Assembly: GCA_050433985.1 (NCBI GenBank)
Contig: JBNPWE010000040.1
Span: 1-13,198 of the forward strand
Origin: JACIYW01 sp014359745
Lineage (GTDB): Bacteria; Pseudomonadota; Alphaproteobacteria; Rhodobacterales; Rhodobacteraceae
DNA length: 13,198 nucleotides
Direction of reading: 5' to 3'
Shown: one piece after another, positions 5,882-11,491 of the stretch
Layout of the letters: every line of letters begins with the position of its first letter
Numbering within the stretch: the first letter of the stretch is position 1
Translations under genes and position numbers: made by a program
Notes under the pieces: model-generated
What the model was told of the DNA's origin: nothing
Database searches by the model: none
What the model saw: only the letters and a program-made list of their open reading frames with translations

Positions 5882-7468
5882 ATGCTTGCTTCCGCACTTG
5901 GCTTCAACGGCGCGGTGAGCGCGCCCCATCGCGCGGCGGCGCTGGCCGGGCAGGAGGTTCTGGCCACAGGCGGCAGTGCGGTCGATGCGATGATCGCCGC
6001 CGCGGCCACGATCGCGGTCGTCTATCCGCATATGAACGGGATCGGGGGCGACGGGTTCTGGCTGATCAAGCGGCGCGACGCGGCGCCGGTTGGCATCTTC
6101 GCCGGCGGTCAGGCGGCGGGGCTGGCCACGCCCGAGTGGTATGCGGCGCAGGGCCATGAGACGGCGATCCCCACCCGCGGCGGGCTGGCCGCGCTGACGG
6201 TTCCCGGCACGATCGGCGGGTGGGAACTCGCGCGCGAGCAACTCCCGGCCGGGCGTCGCCTGCCGCTCGGGACGCTGCTCGCGCGTGCCATCGCCTATGC
6301 CCAGGACGGGATTGCCGTGACCGGCAATCAGGCCGATTGTACGCGCGACAAATTCGCGGGGCTCGTCGATGTGCCGGGTTTTGCCGGGGTCTTCCTGCCG
6401 GGGGGTGCCCCCCCGGCGGCGGGCGCGCGGATGCGTCAGCCGGCGCTGGCCAATACCCTGCGGCGGCTGGCCGATCACGGTCTGCGCAGCTTCTACGAGG
6501 GGCCGATCGCGACCCTGCACGCGCGGTATCTCGAAACCTGCGGTAGCCCGCTGCGCGCCACCGACTTCCACGCCTATCGCGCCGAGATCGTCACGCCGCT
6601 GCACCTGACCACGCGCCTCGGGCGGCTGTGGAACATGACCCCGCCGACGCAGGGCGTGTCCTCGCTGATGATCCTCGGCCTGTTCGACCGGCTGGGCGTG
6701 ACCGAGCCCGAAGGGTTTGCCCATATCCACGGCCTTGTCGAGGCGACCAAGCAGGCCTTCATCCAGCGCAATGCCGAACTGGGCGACCCCGCGACCATGG
6801 CCGGGCCCGCGCAGGACTGGCTCGCGGCGCCGCGCCTCGATGCGATGGCCGCGCGGATCGACCCCGGGCGGGCGCTGCCGTGGCCCTATGAGCCGAAACA
6901 GGGCGACACGATCTGGATGGGCGCCTGCGACGCAGAGGGCACGGTGGTCAGCTTTATCCAGTCGGTCTATTGGGAATTCGGCTCGGGTCTGACCTGTCCC
7001 GAAACGGGCGTCTTCTTCCAGAACCGCGGCGCGGGCTTTTCGTTGCGGCCCGGCCCGAACCAGCTCGCCCCCGGCAAGCGCCCGTTCCACACCCTGAATC
7101 CGGCGATGGCCGAGCTGAGCGACGGGCGGGTGATGGCCTATGGCACGATGGGCGGCGAGGGCCAGCCGCAGACGCAGGCCGCCGTCTTCAGCCGCTATGC
7201 GCAATTCGGCATGGACCTGCAGGCGGCGGTGACGGCGCCGCGCTGGCTGCTTGGGCGGACGTGGGGCGATGAGGCGACCACGCTCAAGCTTGAGGAGCGC
7301 ATCGACCCGGCACTGGTCGCGGCCCTGCGCGCCGCCGGCCACGATGTCGAGATCATCCCCGCGTTTTCCGGTCTCGTCGGCCACGCCGGCGCGGTCGTGC
7401 GCCATTCCAACGGCCTGATCGAAGCCGCGACCGACCCCCGCGCCGATGGTGCGGCCCTGAGCTATTGA
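5882..7468 (+). CDS. gamma-glutamyltransferase-family hydrolase, HpxW/YwrD-like (oxamate amidohydrolase-type)
   Basis: 528 residues of the gamma-glutamyltransferase (Ntn-hydrolase) fold, whose proenzymes cleave themselves before a threonine that becomes the nucleophile. The large-subunit start shows GGSAVDAMIAAAATIAVVYP and GIGGDGF. The candidate nucleophile is Thr343 in QGDTIWMGACDAEG, seven residues before the Asp that aligns with the VVD of classical enzymes, where the usual TTH is replaced by TIW. SFIQSVYWEFGSG, QNRGAGFSL, PFHTLNPAM and GTMGGEGQPQTQA follow. GDTxWMG with YxEFGSG is the pattern I associate with HpxW (oxamate to oxalate plus ammonia) and YwrD, not with glutathione-cleaving enzymes. 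No signal peptide is evident, so it is probably cytoplasmic, matching a substrate imported by the upstream TRAP genes. Substrate is inferred. Confidence 0.85.
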   Translation: MLASALGFNGAVSAPHRAAALAGQEVLATGGSAVDAMIAAAATIAVVYPHMNGIGGDGFWLIKRRDAAPVGIFAGGQAAGLATPEWYAAQGHETAIPTRGGLAALTVPGTIGGWELAREQLPAGRRLPLGTLLARAIAYAQDGIAVTGNQADCTRDKFAGLVDVPGFAGVFLPGGAPPAAGARMRQPALANTLRRLADHGLRSFYEGPIATLHARYLETCGSPLRATDFHAYRAEIVTPLHLTTRLGRLWNMTPPTQGVSSLMILGLFDRLGVTEPEGFAHIHGLVEATKQAFIQRNAELGDPATMAGPAQDWLAAPRLDAMAARIDPGRALPWPYEPKQGDTIWMGACDAEGTVVSFIQSVYWEFGSGLTCPETGVFFQNRGAGFSLRPGPNQLAPGKRPFHTLNPAMAELSDGRVMAYGTMGGEGQPQTQAAVFSRYAQFGMDLQAAVTAPRWLLGRTWGDEATTLKLEERIDPALVAALRAAGHDVEIIPAFSGLVGHAGAVVRHSNGLIEAATDPRADGAALSY

Positions 7469-7478
7469 GGTGAGTTAG

Positions 7479-8294
7479 ATGACTGGTTTTTCGACAACCG
7501 AACTGGTGCTGGTTGCCGTGGGGGTGGTTGCCGCGGCGATCCTTGCGGGGTTGCTGGCGGGGCTGCTCGGCGTTGGCGGCGGGATCGTGCTGGTGCCGGT
7601 TCTGTTCTGGCTGCTGACGCTGACTGATTTCGCGCCCGAGATGTCGATGCACATGGCAGTCGCGACCTCGCTCGCGACGATCATCTTCACCTCGGTCTCG
7701 TCGGCGCGGGCACATTACAGGCGCGGCTCGGTCGACGTCTCACTCCTGCGGCTCTGGGCGCCGGGGATCGTGCTCGGCGCGCTCTCGGGGGGGCTGGCCG
7801 CGCGGTTCATCGACGGTGACGGGCTGCGCAATATCTTCGGCGTGCTGGCGCTGCTGGTGGCGGTCAACATGGCCGCGCCCAAGACGCTGGTGCTGCGCGA
7901 TGCGATGCCGCAAAGCCGGATCGTGAACGGGCTGATCGCTTATGTCACGGGCGGGTTCTCGGCGCTGATGGGGATCGGCGGGGGGACGCTGTCGGTGCCG
8001 ATCCTGGTGGCATTTTCGATCGGGGCGCGGCGCGCGGTGGGCACGGCGGCGACCTTCGGGTTCCTGATCGCGGTGCCGGCGGTGATCGGCTTCGTGATCT
8101 CGGGCTGGGGGCATCCGGGGCTGCCGCCGTTTTCGCTGGGGTATGTGAACCTTGCCGCGACGCTGGTGATCCTGCCGTTCACGGTGGGCTTCGCGCCGCT
8201 GGGTGCGCGGCTGGCCCATGCGCTTGATCCGGTCTGGATCAAGCGGATATTCGCGCTCTTCCTCGGGATCACCGCGCTCAAGATGCTGCTGTAA
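7479..8294 (+). CDS. TauE/SafE (TSUP) family membrane permease
   Basis: 271 residues with about eight hydrophobic segments in two homologous halves, each containing a glycine-rich motif: LAGLLGVGGGIVLVPVLFWL near residues 25-45, and SALMGIGGGTLSVPILVAFS near residues 160-180. This duplicated GxGGGxxxVP pattern defines the TSUP family, members of which export sulfite or small organosulfonates or carry other small anions. ATG is preceded by GAGGTGAG, 10 bp after the hydrolase stop. As the last gene of the operon it could expel a toxic small anion produced by the hydrolase (oxalate, if the HpxW proposal is right) or move a related compound. It is convergent with the regulator gene, the stops being 5 bp apart. 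Confidence 0.9.
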   Translation: MTGFSTTELVLVAVGVVAAAILAGLLAGLLGVGGGIVLVPVLFWLLTLTDFAPEMSMHMAVATSLATIIFTSVSSARAHYRRGSVDVSLLRLWAPGIVLGALSGGLAARFIDGDGLRNIFGVLALLVAVNMAAPKTLVLRDAMPQSRIVNGLIAYVTGGFSALMGIGGGTLSVPILVAFSIGARRAVGTAATFGFLIAVPAVIGFVISGWGHPGLPPFSLGYVNLAATLVILPFTVGFAPLGARLAHALDPVWIKRIFALFLGITALKMLL

Positions 8295-8299
8295 CGGCA

Positions 8300-8977
8300 T
8301 CAGCCAAGGCGCGAGAGGACCTCTCGCGCCGCGCTGACCAGATGGCGGCGCAGCGCGCGCTCGACGGTTTTCGGATCGCGTTCGAGGATGCCCTGCACGA
8401 TCTCGTGGTGCTCGTCGTTCGAGCGCCGCATCCGGTCGGTCGATTGCAGCTGATACTTGCGGAAGGCGGCGAGCTTGCCGCGCATCGCGTCGGTCAGCTC
8501 CTCGAGGTCGGCATTGTGGGTGCCCGCGAAGATCATCGCGTGGAACCGCGCATTCGCCTCGGCATAGGCGGCGCTGTCACCGCTCTGGGCGATCTCACCC
8601 ATCTTGTGGTGCAGCGCATCGAGCGCGCCGCGCTCGCCCATCGTCATCCGCTCGGCGGCGAAGCGGCCACAGAGCGCTTCGAGCTCGCCCATGGTCTCGA
8701 ACATCTGCTCGATCCGCTGCTGCGAGATTTCCGACACGATCACCCCGCGATAGGGCACGCGTTCGGCCAGCGAGCGCGCGACGAGCAGGTGCAGCGCCTC
8801 GCGCACCGGCGTGCGGGACACGCCGAAGCGTTCGGTCAGGCTCTGCTCGCTCAGCCGGGTGCCGGCGGCGATCAGGCCGGTCACGATCTCGTTTTCCAGC
8901 TCGGCCGCGATCGCGGTCGCATGGACGCCGCGCACGCCGTCCGGGGGGATCGCGGTCATTTGGGGGGCGGTGGTCAT
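8300..8977 (-). CDS. GntR-family transcriptional regulator, FadR/FCD subfamily
   Basis: 225 residues from the ATG at 8977 (MTTAPQMTAIPPDGVRG). The frame is open back to 9109, but that extension would translate through the CTGTATACAG operator and the protein would be long for the family, so 8977 is preferred; the ribosome binding site is weak. The N-terminal winged helix-turn-helix shows GTRLSEQSLTERFGVSRTPV followed by REALHLL. The C-terminal FCD ligand domain shows YAEANARFHAMIF, DEHHEIVQGILERD and RRHLVSAAREVL, with histidines placed as in metal/carboxylate-binding FCD proteins. It faces and converges with the TRAP operon. Shared GTATAC sites suggest it represses both the operon and itself. 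Confidence 0.92.
   Translation of the reverse strand: MTTAPQMTAIPPDGVRGVHATAIAAELENEIVTGLIAAGTRLSEQSLTERFGVSRTPVREALHLLVARSLAERVPYRGVIVSEISQQRIEQMFETMGELEALCGRFAAERMTMGERGALDALHHKMGEIAQSGDSAAYAEANARFHAMIFAGTHNADLEELTDAMRGKLAAFRKYQLQSTDRMRRSNDEHHEIVQGILERDPKTVERALRRHLVSAAREVLSRLG
8308..8330. terminator. perfect hairpin at the convergent gene junction
   Basis: GGCGCGAGAG and CTCTCGCGCC form a perfect 10-bp GC-rich stem with a 3-base loop (GAC). It lies 14 bp beyond the stop of the TauE-like gene and inside the last codons of the convergent gntR gene. No T-run follows on either side, so it is not a textbook intrinsic terminator, but it may end or stabilise the operon transcript. Confidence 0.5.
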
Positions 8978-9007
8978 GCTGAAGCCGTCACGAAGTCGAA
9001 TCCGTTC

Positions 9008-9017
9008 CTGTATACAG
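9008..9017. promoter_or_regulatory. GntR operator candidate, autoregulatory
   Basis: CTGTATACAG is a perfect 10-bp palindrome 30 bp upstream of the gntR start. It fits the TnGTnnnACnA-like half-site style of FadR-type regulators, and TATACA within it would serve as a -10 box on the minus strand. The core matches the site over the TRAP promoter at 2833-2838. Confidence 0.55.
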
Positions 9018-9083
9018 ATCATGGAACGACAGTCCCATCGCCGCCCGTTTTGCGAGAAAAGCGGCCCCGATGGAAGGACTTCT

Positions 9084-9120
9084 GCCGATATCGGCGGAAT
9101 TTGGATCACTTTGTATACTG
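9084..9120. promoter_or_regulatory. second GTATAC site and a GATATC palindrome
   Basis: TTGTATACTG at 9111-9120 repeats the GTATAC core found at the other two sites, and GCCGATATCGGC at 9084-9095 is a perfect 12-bp palindrome between this site and 9008-9017. The upstream site may be a second contact for the GntR protein, or the operator of a gene lost in the adjacent rearrangement. Evidence is motif recurrence only. Confidence 0.35.
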
Positions 9121-9148
9121 CATACCCGTTCTAGCGGCTCCGCCCCCG

Positions 9149-9231
9149 CCCTGGGTAAAGCCCATGTGCAGCCCCCAGAGCACCAGACCGGCCATGATGC
9201 CCCAGAGGCCCGGCGCAAAGGCCAGCACCAG
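9149..9231 (-). pseudogene. major facilitator transporter fragment
   Basis: 28 codons on the minus strand read LVLAFAPGLWGIMAGLVLWG followed by LHMGFTQG, resembling a late transmembrane helix of an MFS drug/metabolite transporter (a GLVLWGLHMGLTQG-like motif). It is joined in frame at its upstream side to a transposase N-terminus and loses homology after TQG, then stops at 9106. This is a scrap of a larger gene; identification rests on one short motif. Confidence 0.5.
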
Positions 9232-9483
9232 GTCACCCGCTTCCCAGAGCACGACCAGCGCCTCGCGCACCGCGTCGTCATAAACGCGGCGTTCCGGTCG
9301 GGGCCGCGACCGGTCCACGACATGGTCGCGTCGCAGCAGCCGTTCTGCATGCTTGCGGTGATATCCGGAGATCTCCGCGAACTCCGTCAGGATTCGACCC
9401 TTCTCGGTCCGGGTCGCAGCACGGTAGCGCGCCCCCACAGCCTCAAGAAGTTCGTCTCTCGTTCCCATGCTGATCCGCCTCAT
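9232..9483 (-). pseudogene. ISNCY/IS481-type transposase, N-terminal fragment
   Basis: Starting at the ATG at 9483 (MRRISMGTRDELLEAVGARY) or the internal one at 9468, the minus strand encodes about 84 residues: TRTEKGRILTEFAEISGYHR, KHAERLLRRD, RPRPERRVYDDAVREALVVL and WEAGD. This is the helix-turn-helix N-terminus of a common integrase-core transposase in which the next expected words are a CGKRLKP-like segment and the DDE domain. After WEAGD the frame runs straight into the MFS fragment, so about three quarters of the transposase is missing. Its own terminal region lies upstream at 9484-9590. Not functional. Confidence 0.75.
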
Positions 9484-9507
9484 GCCTGTCCCCTTGAGTG
9501 AAACTCT

Positions 9508-9577
9508 CTCGGGAACGTTTCTAATGATGCAACGACATGATCCCTCGGGAACATTCTTGGATGCGGCAATACGATCC
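9508..9577. repeat. two imperfect ~35-bp direct repeats at the IS end
   Basis: CTCGGGAACGTTTCTAATG at 9508 and CTCGGGAACATTCTTGGATG at 9544 each begin a unit of 34-36 bp that ends in GATCC (9539-9543 and 9573-9577). They sit just upstream of the transposase start, where transposase-binding sites of the element would be. The second unit runs almost to the ribosome binding site of the next gene. Confidence 0.6.
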
Positions 9578-9593
9578 CCCGAAGGATCCGCCC

Positions 9594-10688
9594 ATGTCGG
9601 ACATGCTCCTGAATGCAGAGGCCGCGATCCGCCTCGCGGCCTTTCTCGGAATTCTGATCGGCATGATGCTCTGGGAACTCTCCGCACCGCGTCGGCGGCA
9701 GGACATCCCGCGCGTCATTCGGTGGACGAACAATCTCGGGCTCGTGGTGCTCGACACGGTGATCCTGCGGCTGACCTTCTCGATCCTCGCGGTCGGGCTG
9801 GCGGTGATCGGGGCCGAAAAGGGCTGGGGTCTTTTCAACAACATGGATGCGCCCCTCTGGGTGGCGATCGTCGTTTCGGTGCTGGTGCTCGATCTGGCGA
9901 TCTACCTGCAGCATGCGCTTTTTTATGCCGTGCCGGGGCTGTGGCGGTTGCACCGGATGCACCATGCCGATCTGGAGTTTGACGCCACCACGGGCCTGCG
10001 GTTTCACCCGGTCGAGATCGTGATGTCGATGGGCATCAAGCTGGCGGTGGTGGCGGCGCTTGGCCCACCTGCGGTGGCGGTGCTGATCTTTGAGGTGCTG
10101 CTGAATGGCACGGCCCTGTTCAATCATGGCAATGTAAACCTGCCGCCTGCGGTGGATCGCTGGCTGCGCCTGATCGTGGGGGCGTCCTTCGCGGTGCTCG
10201 TGGCCGAAGAGATGTTCGCCTCGGGCTGCCATCTGCTGATCAGCGTCACCTCGTCCGGGCAGATCACGCCGCAGGGCGCGCCGCCCTATTTCATCCTGAT
10301 CGACCGGGCATGGCGCGACGAGGGCACCAGCTATCATTACCTGCCGCCCGGCGATTGGAGCGCCGCGCCCGAACATCTTCTGTCGCGGCTAAAGGGTATG
10401 TCCGACGATGGCCCTCGTGTGTTCACCGGCCCGACATGGACCACCGATGCCCCGTTTCGCGAGACCGAAACCGCGATTGCCGCAGCCAAGGCACGCGGCA
10501 TCCTCGCGGTAGAGATGGAGGCGGCAGGGCTTTACGCCTTCGCGACAGCGCGCAGGCGCAATGTGATCTGCCTCGCCCATGTCACCAACCAGATGGGCAC
10601 CGTCGAGGGCGATTTCGAGAAGGGAGAGGCCAATGGCAGCGACGAGGCGCTGCGCGTCGTCGCGCGGTTCGCGGCACGGCTAAGATAA
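9594..10688 (+). CDS. chimeric ORF: sterol-desaturase family N-part fused to nucleoside-phosphorylase C-part
   Basis: 364 residues from the ATG at 9594, chosen because GAAGGA precedes it by 7 bp; the ATG at 9537 lies in IS-end DNA. Residues 1-~193 are a membrane-bound sterol desaturase/fatty acid hydroxylase: hydrophobic segments, then YLQHALFYAVPGLWRLHRMH, H and DLEFDATTGLRFHPVE. These give H107, H120, H123, H124 and H138, but Tyr111 stands where the HxxxH ligand is usual, and the last HxxHH cluster is missing. From ~195 the sequence changes to a soluble phosphorylase: AEEMFASGCHLLISVTSSGQ, FRETETAIAAAKARGILAVE, MEAAGLYAFA and CLAHVTNQMG. AVEMEAAxLYAFA is the substrate-site signature of uridine/purine phosphorylases. 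Each half is incomplete, so activity is doubtful. It converges with merR, stops 7 bp apart. Confidence 0.8.
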   Translation: MSDMLLNAEAAIRLAAFLGILIGMMLWELSAPRRRQDIPRVIRWTNNLGLVVLDTVILRLTFSILAVGLAVIGAEKGWGLFNNMDAPLWVAIVVSVLVLDLAIYLQHALFYAVPGLWRLHRMHHADLEFDATTGLRFHPVEIVMSMGIKLAVVAALGPPAVAVLIFEVLLNGTALFNHGNVNLPPAVDRWLRLIVGASFAVLVAEEMFASGCHLLISVTSSGQITPQGAPPYFILIDRAWRDEGTSYHYLPPGDWSAAPEHLLSRLKGMSDDGPRVFTGPTWTTDAPFRETETAIAAAKARGILAVEMEAAGLYAFATARRRNVICLAHVTNQMGTVEGDFEKGEANGSDEALRVVARFAARLR

Positions 10689-10695
10689 GACGCGC

Positions 10696-11109
10696 TCAGC
10701 GCGCGAGCGTTTCGAGCACCGGACAGTCCGGCACGGCTTGGCCCGAGCATTGCGCGGCGGTCTCGGCCAGTGTCGCCTCGATCCGCTGAAGATCCGCGAT
10801 CCGCGCCCGTATATCGACCAGATGACGCTCGGTCCGCGCCTTAACCTCGGCGCAGGTCGGCATCGTGCCATCGCTTAGGCCCAAAAGCCCGCGGATGTCT
10901 TCCATCATGAAGCCAAGTTCGCGGGCGCGCAGGATGAAGCGAAGGCGGGTGGCGTGCGCGGCGGAATAGATCCGGTAGCCGGCGTTGGTCCGGGGCGGGT
11001 CTGGTAAAAGGCCGGTCTTCTCATAATAGCGGATCGTCTCGATGTTGCAGCCCGTGGCGTGTGCCAGTTGGCCGCGTGTCAGGTCGCTCTCGGTCTCGTG
11101 ATCGGTCAT
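10696..11109 (-). CDS. merR: MerR-family mercury-responsive regulator
   Basis: 137 residues with the MerR helix-turn-helix LTRGQLAHATGCNIETIRYY at the start, then EKTGLLPDPPRTNAGYRIYS, a long dimerisation helix and a C-terminal metal loop. Three cysteines sit at metal-site positions: Cys86 (MPTCAEVKAR), Cys121 and Cys129 (CSGQAVPDCPVL). A cysteine at the Cys86 position is typical of divalent-metal regulators (Hg, Zn, Cd, Pb) and is a serine in copper sensors. The loop spacing C-x7-C is shorter than the C-x8-C of Tn501 MerR. Adjacent merF and merA argue for mercury. It is divergent from merF, and MerR proteins bend the 19-bp-spacer promoter between them into an active form when Hg(II) binds. 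Confidence 0.92.
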   Translation of the reverse strand: MTDHETESDLTRGQLAHATGCNIETIRYYEKTGLLPDPPRTNAGYRIYSAAHATRLRFILRARELGFMMEDIRGLLGLSDGTMPTCAEVKARTERHLVDIRARIADLQRIEATLAETAAQCSGQAVPDCPVLETLAR

Positions 11110-11123
11110 GGCGCGAATTTCTC

Positions 11124-11154
11124 TTGAGCCTGTAGTTGCTACAGAGATTAGAAG
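11124..11154 (+). promoter_or_regulatory. mer operator-promoter
   Basis: TTGAGC (11124-11129) and TAGAAG (11149-11154) are 19 bp apart, the over-long spacing characteristic of MerR-controlled promoters. Within the spacer is the perfect dyad CTGTAG-TTG-CTACAG (11130-11144), the expected MerR binding site. It lies between divergent merR (start 11109) and the merF-merA genes. Confidence 0.85.
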
Positions 11155-11185
11155 TCAAACGGCAGGATGACGAGAGGAAACCGAC

Positions 11186-11281
11186 ATGAACTTTGTGACT
11201 ACATCGGTAATGGGGCGGGGACTTGCGAATCTCTGCATGCAAGGAGGCTTGAGATGTCAGACAAGAGCGACGGCAAGCTGA
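11186..11281 (+). CDS. possible 31-residue leader peptide before merF
   Basis: An ATG with GAGGAAA 6 bp upstream opens a 31-codon frame (MNFVTTSVMGRGLANLCMQG...) that ends at 11281, overlapping the start of merF by 28 bp in another frame. It is the first ATG with a good ribosome binding site on the mer transcript. It has no recognised homology and may be a coupling leader, a remnant of a deleted mer gene's start, or chance. Low confidence. Confidence 0.25.
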   Translation: MNFVTTSVMGRGLANLCMQGGLRCQTRATAS

Positions 11282-11487
11282 TCGCGACCGGGATCATCGG
11301 TACCGTGATCGTGGCGCTTTGCTGCTTTACGCCGGTGCTCTTGGTGTTGCTGGGGGCTGTGGGCTTATCGGCCTGGTTGGGCTGGATCGACTATGTCCTG
11401 CTGCCCGCGCTGGCATTTTTCATCGCGCTGACCCTCTATGCCGTCTGGCGGCGACAGCGGCGGCATACCGACCAAAGAAACGGATGA
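11254..11487 (+). CDS. merF: MerF mercury transport protein
   Basis: 77 residues from the ATG at 11254, chosen because AAGGAGG ends 6 bp before it; the open frame extends upstream to 11167 but without family similarity. Two transmembrane helices: TGIIGTVIVALCCFTPVLLV and a second around DYVLLPALAFFIALTLYAVW. The vicinal pair Cys23-Cys24 in ALCCFTPVLL is the MerF signature and takes up Hg(II) in the inner membrane for delivery to MerA. Reference MerF proteins have a second cytoplasmic Cys pair after helix 2; here the tail is WRRQRRHTDQRNG with no cysteine. It ends 4 bp before merA. Family call is strong. Confidence 0.92.
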   Translation: MSDKSDGKLIATGIIGTVIVALCCFTPVLLVLLGAVGLSAWLGWIDYVLLPALAFFIALTLYAVWRRQRRHTDQRNG

Positions 11488-11491
11488 TATC

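Noticed and set aside
3944..7405. A very long minus-strand open frame (over 1100 codons) opposite the TRAP and hydrolase genes
   Set aside because: Its product is rich in Arg, His, Gln and Asp with no domain, and it is exactly antisense to genes with clear family motifs. This is the usual open antisense frame of high-GC codon use.
8342..9283. 313-codon plus-strand frame over gntR
   Set aside because: It is the antisense shadow of gntR; the minus strand carries the helix-turn-helix and FCD motifs.
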